From the NCBI RefSeq assembly GCF_001686985.1, contig NZ_CP015318.1:4214001-4278000 (forward strand): DNA of 64,000 bases, in the 5' to 3' direction. This document shows positions 53,754 to 63,719 of the stretch, in pieces. Both the position numbers and the translations under genes were made by a program. The notes beneath the pieces were generated by a model that was not told the DNA's origin, ran no database searches, and saw only the letters and a list, made by a program, of their open reading frames with translations. The stretch comes from Mesorhizobium amorphae CCNWGS0123. Its GTDB lineage: Bacteria > Pseudomonadota > Alphaproteobacteria > Rhizobiales > Rhizobiaceae. How positions within the stretch are numbered: the stretch's first letter is position 1; each line of letters begins with the position of its first letter.

Positions 53754-54845
53754 CTAGTCCTTTAGCAGCTGCGCGGCGTCGTCGCCGATCTGGATGCCGA
53801 CCTTGTCGCCCCGCTCGAAGCCGCAATTGGCGCAGCGCGAATTCTGCTGACGCACGATGAAAGCCTCGCCGCCGTCCAGCCGGACATGGATGTGCGTGTC
53901 GGTGCCGAAATAGACGATGGTCTCGATCGTGCCGGCCAGATCGCCGGTGCCCTTGACCAGCCTGGCATGCTCGGGCCGCACCATAAGCGTCGCCATACTG
54001 CCCAGCTGAAAGTCTTTGGCAGCGGTTGCGCAGATCCTCGCGCCCGAACTCAAGACGATCCGCGCATGGCCGTTGCCTGCACTCTCGATTGTGCCGGTCA
54101 AAAAATTCGTCTCGCCGATGAAGTCGGCGACGAAACGCTCGGCCGGGCGGTCGTAGACATCCCATGGCGTGCCGACCTGCAGGATGTTGCCCGACGACAT
54201 CACCGCGATGCGGTCGGACATTGTCAGCGCTTCTTCCTGGTCATGGGTGACGAAGATGAAGGTGATGCCGGTCTCGTGCTGCAGCCGCTTCAATTCGATC
54301 TGCATTTCCTTGCGCAGCTTGTAGTCGAGCGCCGAGAGCGGCTCGTCGAGCAACAGCACTTTGGGCTGCGGTGCCAAGGCCCTCGCGAGCGCCACGCGCT
54401 GCTGCTGACCGCCGGAGATCTGGCTGGTGCGGCGGTTCCTCTGCTCCTGCATGTGGACGAGCTTGAGCATCGCATCGACACGTGCAGCGATCTCGGCCTT
54501 CGGCTTGCCCAGCATTTTGAGGCCGAAGCCGATGTTCTCGGCCACCGTCATGTGCGGGAACAGTGCATAGGACTGGAATACGGTGTTGACCGGCCGCTTG
54601 AACGGCGGCAGCGGCGCGATGTCCTGGCCATGCAGCAGGATCTCGCCATCGGTCGGATAGTCGAAGCCGGCGATCAGCCTGAGCAGCGTGGTCTTTCCGC
54701 AGCCGGACGGGCCAAGCAAGGTGAAGAACTCATTCTCGCGGATCGAGACCGAGACGTTGTCGAGCGCTTTGACCGCGTCCTGGCCGGCTCCCTGAAAAAT
54801 CCTGCTGACGCCCTTCGCCTCAACGGCGGGCCGGATGGCTGTCAA
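53754..54845 (-). CDS. Polyamine-type ABC transporter ATPase (PotA/PotG-like, second system)
   Basis: The product is 363 residues from a TTG with AGGGGAA upstream. Walker A GPSGCGKTTLLRLI, Q-loop VFQSYALFPHMTV, signature ISGGQQQRVALARAL, Walker B LLLDEPLSALD and FVTHDQEEALTMSD are complete. A C-terminal TOBE domain occupies about 280-363. Near the end, NSRCANCGFERGDKVGI adds a Cys pair. First gene of the ATPase-permease-permease-binding protein-amidase-tetR series. Confidence 0.92.
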   Translation of the reverse strand: MTAIRPAVEAKGVSRIFQGAGQDAVKALDNVSVSIRENEFFTLLGPSGCGKTTLLRLIAGFDYPTDGEILLHGQDIAPLPPFKRPVNTVFQSYALFPHMTVAENIGFGLKMLGKPKAEIAARVDAMLKLVHMQEQRNRRTSQISGGQQQRVALARALAPQPKVLLLDEPLSALDYKLRKEMQIELKRLQHETGITFIFVTHDQEEALTMSDRIAVMSSGNILQVGTPWDVYDRPAERFVADFIGETNFLTGTIESAGNGHARIVLSSGARICATAAKDFQLGSMATLMVRPEHARLVKGTGDLAGTIETIVYFGTDTHIHVRLDGGEAFIVRQQNSRCANCGFERGDKVGIQIGDDAAQLLKD

Positions 54846-54922
54846 GATGTTCCCCTTTTCTGGTGGCCATTCACCGGCGAACGCCGGCTGACCAACTCAC
54901 TTCTCACCATCAGGGATAACTA

Positions 54923-54941
54923 TGACTAAACATACAGTCAA
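54923..54941 (-). promoter_or_regulatory. Candidate operator/-35 of the second ABC operon
   Basis: TGACTAAACATACAGTCA (54923-54940) has 5-bp inverted arms TGACT and AGTCA. On the minus strand it gives TTGACT (54936-54941), a near-consensus -35 about 80 bases before the ATPase start. The first operon's candidate operator also begins TTGACT. A TetR repressor bound here would cover the -35. Confidence 0.5.
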
Positions 54942-55135
54942 TATCTTTTTGAACGTGCGGCAGTCCGGCGACCGTTGACGATGCGGATCAGTAGGGCGAG
55001 CGACCATTGGCGCGCCTTGTAAGCACGCTTCCCAACCGAAAGGCGCTTGTGAGGCGAGGCTTTGGTGCTAGACGCTATGTCTGGATCTCGGCCGGTCAAA
55101 GCCTGTCGCGGCCGCATCGGAAATGAGAACAGGCG

Positions 55136-56074
55136 ATGGCACGAAAAATTCTGAAGGGAACCCTCGACGCGATCAATGCCAGCAGCTTCGTCGGCAAGGC
55201 GAAATCCATCCGCGATAAACTGTCGTACCGAATTTATCAGGCCAAGGGCGCGAGCCGTGGGCGGGAATTCTCGCGCCATTTGCAAAAATCCGGATTGTCC
55301 AGGGTTTGCTTTACCATCGCCTTCAACACGCCTTGGGTCATCGATGCCTTGACCAGGGCATGGCAGATCCACTCGCCGGGATTGTCGCTCGTGGTCGTCG
55401 ACAATTCGTCCAGCGATGCGGCGAGAAAATCGATTGAACGCATCTGCTCGGCAAGAGGCGTACCTTACTTCGGCTTGCCCAATCGTCGTGAGCGCCATTG
55501 GTCGCGCTCGCACGGGACGGCCCTGACCTGGGTGTTTGACAACATCGTCAGGCACCTTCGGCCGGAATTCTTTGGATACATCGATCACGATTGCTTCCCG
55601 GTCGCACCCTTCAACATTCCCGAGCGGATGGAAGGAAAGGTCGTCTATGGTCTCAAGCTGCCTGCCAACGAGAACTTTCGCTACAAGCCAACTGTAGACG
55701 ATCCCAAATGGCATCTTTGGGGAGGCTTTTGCTTCTTCCGCTTCGCGGCCGTCGAGGGACTGGATCTGGATTTCGGGCCGCGTATGGAGCTTGGGCTGGA
55801 CACCGGCGGCGGCAACTGGCTGCCGCTCTATTCGCGCCTGGCGGAAGCAGACATTTCAGCCGCGGTCGAAGAACCCGCTGCTGTCGTGCTGGCTGGCGAA
55901 CGCAGTGAGCATCATCAGATGTTTGACGCCGCTTTCTTTCATGTCGGAGGCTCCTCCTACGCCGACCAAAAAACCCGTCATCACCGCACCGCGCAGCATC
56001 GCGAACTGTTGCGCGACTATGTTTGGGAAACCTACCTCGGCGGCGCCCAGAACCGGATTGCCAGCGATTCCTGA
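55136..56074 (+). CDS. Glycosyltransferase-like protein (GT-A fold, family 2-like)
   Basis: The product is 312 residues, MARKILKGTLDAINASSFVG. The N-terminal basic region is followed by RVCFTIAFNTPWVIDALTRA, LSLVVVDNSSSDAARKSIER and FFGYIDHDCFPVAPFNIPER. The DHDCF sits where GT-A enzymes keep the metal-binding DxD. The late part (GLDTGGGNWLPLYSRLAEAD) is compatible with acceptor handling. No signal peptide. It is the first of four glycan-related genes. The sugar is unknown. Confidence 0.7.
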   Translation: MARKILKGTLDAINASSFVGKAKSIRDKLSYRIYQAKGASRGREFSRHLQKSGLSRVCFTIAFNTPWVIDALTRAWQIHSPGLSLVVVDNSSSDAARKSIERICSARGVPYFGLPNRRERHWSRSHGTALTWVFDNIVRHLRPEFFGYIDHDCFPVAPFNIPERMEGKVVYGLKLPANENFRYKPTVDDPKWHLWGGFCFFRFAAVEGLDLDFGPRMELGLDTGGGNWLPLYSRLAEADISAAVEEPAAVVLAGERSEHHQMFDAAFFHVGGSSYADQKTRHHRTAQHRELLRDYVWETYLGGAQNRIASDS

Positions 56075-56903
56075 TCCGGTATCGACTGCCGCGGATGAAC
56101 GGCGCCTCTGGATTTTCGAGACCTGCAACTTTACAGACGCAAAAATGCAAGAGTTCCCATCCGACAAGGTCTTCGTCCGCGTATGCCACGTCAAACAAGG
56201 CTACGAGGACCGGGAGCGTCATATCCTGAAAGAGTTTGGCCGGCGCGGCGTGCCGGTCCATTTCTTTCTCGACTGGGACGTTGCGGATATCACGGAGGAA
56301 ACCAGGGCATCCTTTGTTGGATCGGACAAATTGCGGCCGTCCGAAGTCTCACTTGCCCTGAAGCAGGTCGGCATATGGCGGGAGTTTCTCGAAACGGACA
56401 AGCCGTTTTGCCTGGTGTTCGAGGACGATGTGTTCCTTGACGCCGACTTCGTCGGCAAGCTGGGCGAATGCATTGCCGAGTTCGGCAGTGCGGACCGGAA
56501 GGCTGTCGTCTATCTCGGCAGCGGCAGCAACTACTATGTGCCTCGATGGAAGCTGCGGAAGGACCAGAGACTCTATCCGGGGCTCCATGCGCGCTGCGCC
56601 GATTCATACCTGATCACGCGCCCGGTCGCCAAAGCCAGGCTCGATTGGTTGGCCGAGCACAAACTGTCAAAGCCGATCGACCATCAGATTGAACATATCG
56701 ATGAGAAGCTGGGCATAGAAATGCTCTGGTTCGAGCGGCCGATCGTTGAACAAGGAAGCCAGAACGGTGCTTTCCAAAGCTCGGTCGCGGGCTCGGCTCG
56801 TTACTTGTGGCTGAAACGGATCAGCTGGAGTTGGAAGAAAGCCAGCCGGCGCTTCTTCGGTCACAACGCGCGCGGCAAGAGCAATTCCAGGAAAAGTGCG
56901 TAG
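56019..56903 (+). CDS. Glycosyltransferase family 25-like protein
   Basis: The product is about 294 residues. Recognisable segments are KVFVRVCHVKQGYEDRERHI, LRPSEVSLALKQVGIWREFL, PFCLVFEDDVFLDADFVGKL and CADSYLITRPVAKARLDWLA, typical of LPS beta-glycosyltransferases of family 25 (the EDD metal site is intact). The start is unclear. The ATG at 56019 overlaps the previous gene by 56 bases without a Shine-Dalgarno; a TTG at 56058 or the ATG at 56144 are alternatives. It probably acts on a surface polysaccharide or LPS core. Confidence 0.78.
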   Translation: MFGKPTSAAPRTGLPAIPDPVSTAADERRLWIFETCNFTDAKMQEFPSDKVFVRVCHVKQGYEDRERHILKEFGRRGVPVHFFLDWDVADITEETRASFVGSDKLRPSEVSLALKQVGIWREFLETDKPFCLVFEDDVFLDADFVGKLGECIAEFGSADRKAVVYLGSGSNYYVPRWKLRKDQRLYPGLHARCADSYLITRPVAKARLDWLAEHKLSKPIDHQIEHIDEKLGIEMLWFERPIVEQGSQNGAFQSSVAGSARYLWLKRISWSWKKASRRFFGHNARGKSNSRKSA

Positions 56904-56932
56904 CGGTTTCCGTTTGTTTTTGGAGATACCCT

Positions 56933-57520
56933 TTGTCGAAACTATCCAACTGGTTGCGCGAGCATCGCATCCTCGGGGCAAGGCACCCGTTGGCAGCGAA
57001 CGTAACTGTTGGTCGCCACACCTATGGGATAACGAAGCACACGGTCTCCATGCAGTCCGCAGAGGCACCCTTGAATGTCGGCTCCTTTTGCTCGATCGCC
57101 GGCCAGGTCGTCATCATGTGCTCCGGCAATCATTCGATGGACTGCGCGACATCGTTTCCGGTCCACATGCAGCTGCTGAAAAAGCCCTCGCCGGTCGACA
57201 ATGGCGGAAGGCGGGCCGGCGTGAATATTGGCAACGACGTCTGGGTCGGTTTCAGAGCGACCATATTGCCTGGCGTAAGCATCGGTCATGGTGCCGTCGT
57301 CGGCGCCGGCGCAGTGGTCACCAGGGATGTGCCACCCTATGCAATTGTCGCCGGGAACCCCGCGAGAATTATCCGATTCCGCTTCGCCGACGAGATTGTC
57401 TCAAAATTGCTCGCAATCCGCTGGTGGGAATGGGATGACAACAAGATCAAACAAGAGGCCGATACGCTAACCGGTCCGATAGAAATATTTGTTGCGAAGC
57501 ATTTTCAGACTGCGCCTTGA
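56933..57520 (+). CDS. Left-handed beta-helix acetyltransferase (CatB/xenobiotic type)
   Basis: The product is 195 residues from a TTG preceded by GGAG (MSKLSNWLREHRILGARHP). Hexapeptide repeats run from LNVGSFCSIAGQVVIMCSGN through VNIGNDVWVGFRATILPGVS to IGHGAVVGAGAVVTRDVPPY, ending in AIVAGNPARIIRFRF. The His in GNHSMD matches the catalytic histidine of the family. Length is typical. In this cluster it probably acetylates a sugar of a surface glycan, using acetyl-CoA. Confidence 0.85.
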   Translation: MSKLSNWLREHRILGARHPLAANVTVGRHTYGITKHTVSMQSAEAPLNVGSFCSIAGQVVIMCSGNHSMDCATSFPVHMQLLKKPSPVDNGGRRAGVNIGNDVWVGFRATILPGVSIGHGAVVGAGAVVTRDVPPYAIVAGNPARIIRFRFADEIVSKLLAIRWWEWDDNKIKQEADTLTGPIEIFVAKHFQTAP

Positions 57521-57625
57521 TAGCAACCTCCTGTTTTGACCACTTGGCGAGCTTTGGCCAAGAGCTCTCGGGCTTGTGGGAACTGAAAGGAGCCAGTATG
57601 TGCGGCTCCAGCGGGGGTATCAGAC

Positions 57626-58390
57626 ATGTTTGGTTTTGGAAAAAAGCGTCCCGAGCTTGCTCCCATGGAACAGGCTTTGTTGCGCACTCCGGCGAGACAT
57701 AAGCTCGAGTCGATAATTTTGAGCTCGGACGACGAGGTTTGGCAGCCAACGCGACGCCTGGTTGATCTGGCCATTAGGGCGGCCAGTCGCGCTGCCGATA
57801 TTTCTTTTCCCGACCTGGACAGCAGAAAAGCCAAGGAGCCGCGCTGGTACCGCACTTGGCCAGGAGAACACTACCGGCTTCTCGCCGCGTTGGTGGCGGA
57901 CCTGGAAGCTTTGACCGTTATCGAGATTGGAACCTGGACGGGCATGGGAACGCTGTCGATCGCCTCGGCGCTTCCACCAGGCGGCAGGGTTGTCACTTTC
58001 GACATCGTGCCGTGGAATAGCCTTAAGCGATCCTGGTTTCGCCAGGCTGATTTCGCAGATGGGCGCATCGTTCAACATCTGGCTGACGTTACAAAGCCCG
58101 AGGGGATGGAGCCCTATCGAAGCCTTTTTGCAGAGGCCGATTTCATTTTTATAGATGCCCCAAAAGACGGCGTCACCGAACAGAATTTCATCGACACTCT
58201 AGGTGCTCTAACCTTGCCCAAGAACCCGATCGTCATGTTCGACGACACCCGCGTCCTGAACATGATCCACATATGGCGCCAGTTGAAGCGCCCGAAGCTG
58301 GACATAACGTCGTTTGGGCACTGGAGCGGGACCGGTCTGGTGGACTGGAATGGCAAAGCGGGCACCAGGAAAAGTCTTGCCGCCGAATAA
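57626..58390 (+). CDS. Class I SAM-dependent methyltransferase
   Basis: The product is 254 residues, MFGFGKKRPELAPMEQALLR. The SAM site is LTVIEIGTWTGMGTLSIASA, followed by GRVVTFDIVPWNSLKRSWFR and EADFIFIDAPKDGVTEQNFI. Last gene of the glycan cluster, so a sugar or glycan-linked acceptor is likely. Cluster genes show codon and base use a little less GC-rich than the core genes, hinting at horizontal acquisition. Confidence 0.78.
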   Translation: MFGFGKKRPELAPMEQALLRTPARHKLESIILSSDDEVWQPTRRLVDLAIRAASRAADISFPDLDSRKAKEPRWYRTWPGEHYRLLAALVADLEALTVIEIGTWTGMGTLSIASALPPGGRVVTFDIVPWNSLKRSWFRQADFADGRIVQHLADVTKPEGMEPYRSLFAEADFIFIDAPKDGVTEQNFIDTLGALTLPKNPIVMFDDTRVLNMIHIWRQLKRPKLDITSFGHWSGTGLVDWNGKAGTRKSLAAE

Positions 58391-58921
58391 GGCGCGGGCG
58401 CAGCGTCTTTCGTCACAATGCTTCCTGCGGCGTGCCCTGCGCCACCCGCCGCCTATCCGGCGTCAATATCACCGGATTTGTGAACCTACAGCGCCTTTTG
58501 CGGACAGGGCATGCCGGCGGCATCGCCGCAGCGCGAGGCGGTGGGCTGAGGCCGGATGCTCATTTCCTCGGACTGGCGCACCAGTTCGGAAAAGACGAGC
58601 GCAAAGCTTCCCAGCATCAGGAAGACGATGATCATGCGGGTCACCGGCAATAGACAGGTCTCGACTTGTTGGCCCCCACGCCGCCCATCCACTGCCGGCT
58701 AACATGAACGATCCGGCTTTACGAGAGCTTAAGTCCCGTCTTAACCATCACGTTCCCTTGTTCCGCGACACGAAGCGCGAGCGGTCATGTCCGCGGTGCC
58801 GCATCAAGGCCCGGCCTCCCTTTGCAGAAGCCGGTGGCCCATGCTACCCCCGGCGCAGGCGCGGCCCGGCAGACCGGTCGCCGCCAATCGGTCGTCGCCA
58901 ATCGGTCGTCATCGGGGAACC
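58391..58921. other. Gap between the glycan cluster and NAD kinase
   Basis: About 530 bases. It contains the small minus-strand candidate at 58486-58635 and a perfect 14-bp tandem duplication GCCAATCGGTCGTC at 58883-58910, just before the NAD kinase ribosome-binding site. No terminator or RNA gene was recognised. Confidence 0.45.
58486..58635 (-). CDS. Possible 49-residue membrane-anchored peptide
   Basis: The frame reads MIIVFLMLGSFALVFSELVR, then QSEEMSIRPQPTASRCGDAA and GMPCPQKAL. One N-terminal hydrophobic helix is followed by a polar tail with two cysteines. There is no clear Shine-Dalgarno; a GTG or TTG a few codons upstream may be the true start. It is listed because the hydrophobic/polar split is unlike random frame shadowing. 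Confidence 0.35.
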   Translation of the reverse strand: MIIVFLMLGSFALVFSELVRQSEEMSIRPQPTASRCGDAAGMPCPQKAL

Positions 58922-59695
58922 ATGAGCAAAGCCGCCAGCCGTCTCGCCTTCGTTTCCTCCGACACAACCGACGCCAAAGCAGCGCTGGAAAACCTGTCGG
59001 CGCGCTATGGCCAGACTTCGGTCGAAGACGCCGAGATTGTCGTCGCGCTCGGCGGCGACGGTTTCCTGTTGCAGACCCTGCGCGACACGATGAGCACGGG
59101 GAAGAAGGTCTACGGCATGAACCGTGGCACCATCGGCTTCCTGATGAACGAATACCGCGCCGGCGGCCTCGTCGAGCGCATCGCGGCGGCCGTCGCCGAG
59201 ACCATCCGTCCGCTGGAGATGCTGGCGCTCACGCATGCGGGCGAGACGGTTTCGGCTCTCGCCATCAACGAGGTCGCGCTGTGGCGGCAATCCTACCAGA
59301 CGGCAAAGATCCGCATCACCGTCGACGAACAAATTCGGCTGGAGGAATTGAACTGCGACGGCGTCATGATCGCCACGCCTGCCGGCTCGACCGCCTACAA
59401 TCTGTCCGCGCACGGGCCGATCCTGCCGCTCGATGCGCCGCTTCTGGCGCTGACCCCGGTCAGTCCGTTCCGCCCGCGCCGCTGGCGTGGCGCGCTGCTC
59501 TCCAACAAGGCAACGGTTCGCTTCGACATTCTGGAGCCGGAAAAACGGCCGGTGAACGCCGCCGCCGACCATACCGAGGTGAAGGCGGTGGCCTCGGTCA
59601 CGGTGCGGGAGTCACCGACGGCGACAGCAACATTGCTGTTCGATCCCAATCATTCGTGGAACGAACGCATCCTGGCGGAACAATTCCGCTATTGA
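58922..59695 (+). CDS. nadK: NAD kinase
   Basis: The product is 257 residues from the ATG at 58922, with GGGGA upstream. NAD kinase phosphorylates NAD to NADP. The catalytic GGDG motif is in VVALGGDGFLLQTLRD (about 40-55), with GMNRGTIGFLMNEY, LNCDGVMIATPAGSTAYNLS and the C-terminal PVNAAADHTEVKAV region. Length is normal for alphaproteobacteria. It stands alone between the glycan cluster and the helicase gene. Confidence 0.96.
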   Translation: MSKAASRLAFVSSDTTDAKAALENLSARYGQTSVEDAEIVVALGGDGFLLQTLRDTMSTGKKVYGMNRGTIGFLMNEYRAGGLVERIAAAVAETIRPLEMLALTHAGETVSALAINEVALWRQSYQTAKIRITVDEQIRLEELNCDGVMIATPAGSTAYNLSAHGPILPLDAPLLALTPVSPFRPRRWRGALLSNKATVRFDILEPEKRPVNAAADHTEVKAVASVTVRESPTATATLLFDPNHSWNERILAEQFRY

Positions 59696-59776
59696 GCCGG
59701 CGCAACGACCGGACCTCGATTAAGCATCGCGATTAAGGTTACGTCTTCACAATCGTAGCATTCCGGCCCGTTTCTG

Positions 59777-59805
59777 TTGACAAATCGCGGGCTTGCGCCT
59801 AATCG
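59777..59805 (+). promoter_or_regulatory. Sigma-70-type promoter before the helicase gene
   Basis: TTGACA (59777-59782), a 17-base spacer and TAATCG (59800-59805) lie about 80 bases before the helicase start. The -35 is full consensus. It is predicted by eye only. Confidence 0.6.
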
Positions 59806-59886
59806 CATTACCGATCTTGCAGGCGCGCAGCGCTTGCCGCGACGGTTGCCGTTGCGCTTCCCCGAACCAGCCAAAGACATCAAGAC

Positions 59887-61464
<1,578 letters not shown>

Positions 61465-61488
61465 TCGTCCAGGTTCGATCTACAAACA

Positions 61489-61515
61489 AAAACGGCCCCT
61501 TGCGGGGCCGTTTTG
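61489..61515. terminator. Bidirectional terminator between helicase and OmpA-like genes
   Basis: AACGGCCCC (61491-61499) and GGGGCCGTT (61504-61512) pair perfectly around TTGC/TGC, with A-rich 5' and T-rich 3' flanks. It sits between convergent genes and can serve both. Confidence 0.92.
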
Positions 61516-61534
61516 ACGTTCAGTGCCACCGTTT

Positions 61535-62185
61535 TCAGGTGAGCGGCGAGAGCTGGATCTCGACGCGCCGGTTCTGGGCGCGGCCGGCCGATGTGGCGTT
61601 GGACGCGATCGGGCGGGTCTTGCCGAAGCCGGTGACGGCGAAGCGGCGCGAATCGACGCCCTGGCCGGACAGATAGTTGGCGACCGCCAGCGCGCGGCGC
61701 TGCGACAGATCGAAATTGTGTTCGTCGCCGCCGGTCGAATCGGTGTGGCCGAACACGTCGACCGTGGTCTGGCGGAACTTGTTCAGCACCAGTGCCACCG
61801 AATTAAGCACCTGATAGAAGCCCGGCTTCACCGCGTCCTGATCAACGTTGAAGGTGATGTCGGACGGCATGTTGAGGATGATCTGGTCGCCGGTGCGCGT
61901 GACGCTGACGCCGGTGCCCTGGAGCTGGCGGCGCAGTTCCGCCTCGTTCTGGTCCATGGTGGCGCCGATGGCGCCGCCGGCAAGCGCGCCGATGCCGGCG
62001 CCGATCAGCGCGTTGCGGCGGTCATTGCCGCCGGCAAGCAGGCCGATGCCCGCACCGGCCAGCGCGCCAAGGCCGGCGCCGGCTGCCGTGTTGGAGACCT
62101 TCTGCTCCCCGGTGTACGGATCGGTTGTGGTGCAAGCGCTCACGAGCACAGCCGTCGCCACGACGACGAGCACAGTCTTTTTCAT
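61535..62185 (-). CDS. OmpA-family lipoprotein (YiaD-like)
   Basis: The product is 216 residues from the ATG at 62185, with AGAGGGA upstream. The lipoprotein signal is MKKTVLVVVATAVLVSAC, with the lipobox cysteine at 18. A glycine-zipper region (about 35-80, AGAGLGALAGAGIGLLAGG and IGAGIGALAGGAIGA) suggests membrane insertion. A C-terminal OmpA-like peptidoglycan-binding domain (about 105-216) contains VDVFGHTDSTGGDEHNFDLS and RRALAVANYLSGQGV and ends NRRVEIQL. It should tether the outer membrane to peptidoglycan. Confidence 0.93.
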   Translation of the reverse strand: MKKTVLVVVATAVLVSACTTTDPYTGEQKVSNTAAGAGLGALAGAGIGLLAGGNDRRNALIGAGIGALAGGAIGATMDQNEAELRRQLQGTGVSVTRTGDQIILNMPSDITFNVDQDAVKPGFYQVLNSVALVLNKFRQTTVDVFGHTDSTGGDEHNFDLSQRRALAVANYLSGQGVDSRRFAVTGFGKTRPIASNATSAGRAQNRRVEIQLSPLT

Positions 62186-62345
62186 AGAATCGTCCCTCTT
62201 CAAACCGCAGCCATTGCAGCCGCGCATACAAGCCCTTCGCCCGGACTTGTACATGAAATACGGCGAAAAGCGGAACGGGGAAAGCGCCGGCCAAGGCTTT
62301 TCCAGGCTCAATCACACGTTGCCGCGCCAGCCTCTGCGAGACCGG

Positions 62346-62714
62346 CTACCAGAGGTTCCTGCCGTCGATGACGACCACCTCGACCTTGTCGAGATCGAAA
62401 TCGTCGAACAGGCGCGAATTCACGCTGATCTTCGGATTGTCGAAATCCGGCTCGCCGCTCGACCAGTCCGGCGTCTCGGTGAAGGTGCCGCAACCGCATG
62501 TGGCGCAAAATCCGTGCTTTATGGTTTTTGACCCCCAGCGGTAGAAAGAGACGTTTTCAGGCGGGCTGGTGAGCTTGAATTGCGAGGGAACGTAGTAGGC
62601 CCAGAGCGAGCCGCGCTTCGAGCAGAAGGTGCATGTGCATTGCGTCACGGTCTCGGGCGCTTGCGAAACCTCGAATGTCGTCGCCTTGCAGTGGCAGCTT
62701 CCCTTGATGGTCAT
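62346..62714 (-). CDS. GFA-domain (glutathione-dependent formaldehyde-activating enzyme-like) protein
   Basis: The product is 122 residues from the ATG at 62714, with GAGAGGAA upstream. The zinc cysteines are clear: MTIKGSCHCKATTFEV, then TQCTCTFCSKRG, and later HGFCATCGCGTFTE. This is the CENP-V/GFA fold. The family is named for a glutathione-formaldehyde adduct-forming enzyme, but that activity is doubtful for most members. A truncated relative lies 850 bases away at 63560-63668. Confidence 0.9.
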   Translation of the reverse strand: MTIKGSCHCKATTFEVSQAPETVTQCTCTFCSKRGSLWAYYVPSQFKLTSPPENVSFYRWGSKTIKHGFCATCGCGTFTETPDWSSGEPDFDNPKISVNSRLFDDFDLDKVEVVVIDGRNLW

Positions 62715-62863
62715 GAACGAGTTCCTCTCCGTTGCCCGCCGCGGCAAAGGCAACATAAAGAAACGTTCCTGACAACCGCCTGTCGGCAGGCTTGCATGCC
62801 TGCCGCACCCAAGCCGAACCCTCAAAGCCACGCCCTCGCGCCGATCCCGTGACGGCAATTGCC

Positions 62864-63241
62864 TCAATATGAGCGTGGTGGCACGAACAGGCAGATCGTC
62901 TTGCCGGCATCGAGACCAGCCTGGTGCGCACACCAGTGGAAATCGCCGTCAGGGCTGTCCTTGACGCGCTTGTCGCTCATTGGAACAACCTCACCCGTGC
63001 CGGCGATTACATAACCCTCGGGCCTTTCCAACACTTCGCCCGTATGCGTGGTACGGCAATCGTAGTTGGCACAGCAGGCGAACGGATAGCTCCAGCCCTG
63101 CGGCCGCGCCGCGGTGGGCTTGGCATCGTGCGCGAAAGCAGGCGCCGTCAGCAATGCGATCGCACCGGTTGCGAACAGGGAAAACAGAAGTCGGCCAGCC
63201 GGTTGAACGGCAGCGGCCGATCGAAGTGTGGCAGCAGACAT
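62864..63241 (-). CDS. Secreted conserved protein of unknown function
   Basis: The product is 125 residues. N-terminal signal: LLFSLFATGAIALLTAPAFA. The mature part reads HDAKPTAARPQGWSYPFACC and ANYDCRTTHTGEVLERPEGY, later DFHWCAHQAGLDAGKTICLF. Five cysteines (CC, C, C, C) and the closing CLFVPP suggest a small disulfide-bonded periplasmic protein. I have seen this pattern in rhizobial genomes but know no function. A separate signal and ribosome-binding context make it a single gene. Confidence 0.78.
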   Translation of the reverse strand: MSAATLRSAAAVQPAGRLLFSLFATGAIALLTAPAFAHDAKPTAARPQGWSYPFACCANYDCRTTHTGEVLERPEGYVIAGTGEVVPMSDKRVKDSPDGDFHWCAHQAGLDAGKTICLFVPPRSY

Positions 63242-63559
63242 GGAAATGTTCCTTTCAAACGAGCCCCAAGCGTTTCGCTTGCCCGTTCCCAGAACGTGTC
63301 TTCCCAGTGGCCAGATCGTCAGGTCGCAGATATGCCGCGTCCGGCCATAAATGCTTTTGGTCCCTCAGCCCGAATGCTGGGCTGATTCCTTGGTCGGCGC
63401 AAGGAATTGCTGAGCGCATAGTGCCGCAGCCCGGCGCCGACATCTGCCATACGAAATGGTGCGCCGGCTTGGTTAACGAGCAGTTAACGCAGCCTGCGGC
63501 CAGGGATTGCACTCAACGAAATACGCACCCGCTGGTTCCGCCTACCCGCCGGCGGAAGC
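63242..63559. other. Intergenic gap without recognised feature
   Basis: About 318 bases upstream of the secreted protein gene (minus strand). It presumably holds that gene's promoter. No gene, RNA or terminator stands out. Confidence 0.4.
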
Positions 63560-63668
63560 TCAGTTCACATACCCCTTATACTGCGGCAGGTCGTCGGTGA
63601 CTGTGAACCATTTCGCCTTGGAATCGACGAAGATGTGGGCCGTCGGGCGGGTGCTCGGATCGTCCGGA
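63560..63668 (-). pseudogene. 3' fragment of a second GFA-family gene
   Basis: The minus-strand frame reads DPSTRPTAHIFVDSKAKWFT, then VTDDLPQYKGYVN and a stop, the usual C-terminus of GFA-family proteins. Upstream of DPS the coding sequence is lost; the repeat at 63667-63719 begins there. There is no start, so this is a remnant. Confidence 0.75.
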
Positions 63669-63719
63669 AGCGCAGGAAACCGCCATTTGCAGGCCGGTCT
63701 CACTGAATGTGAACATACC
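63667..63719. repeat. Partial copy of the 32559-32697 palindromic repeat
   Basis: From GTCCGGAAGCGCAGGAAACC to GTGAACATACCCTA the sequence follows the right half of the element between gcl and hyi, with few changes. Its left half is missing. It abuts the GFA fragment on one side and the prfB stop on the other. Confidence 0.8.

Noticed and set aside
58883..58910. Tandem 14-bp duplication before NAD kinase as a regulatory repeat
   Set aside because: Only two units with no palindromic structure; more likely a simple slippage duplication.
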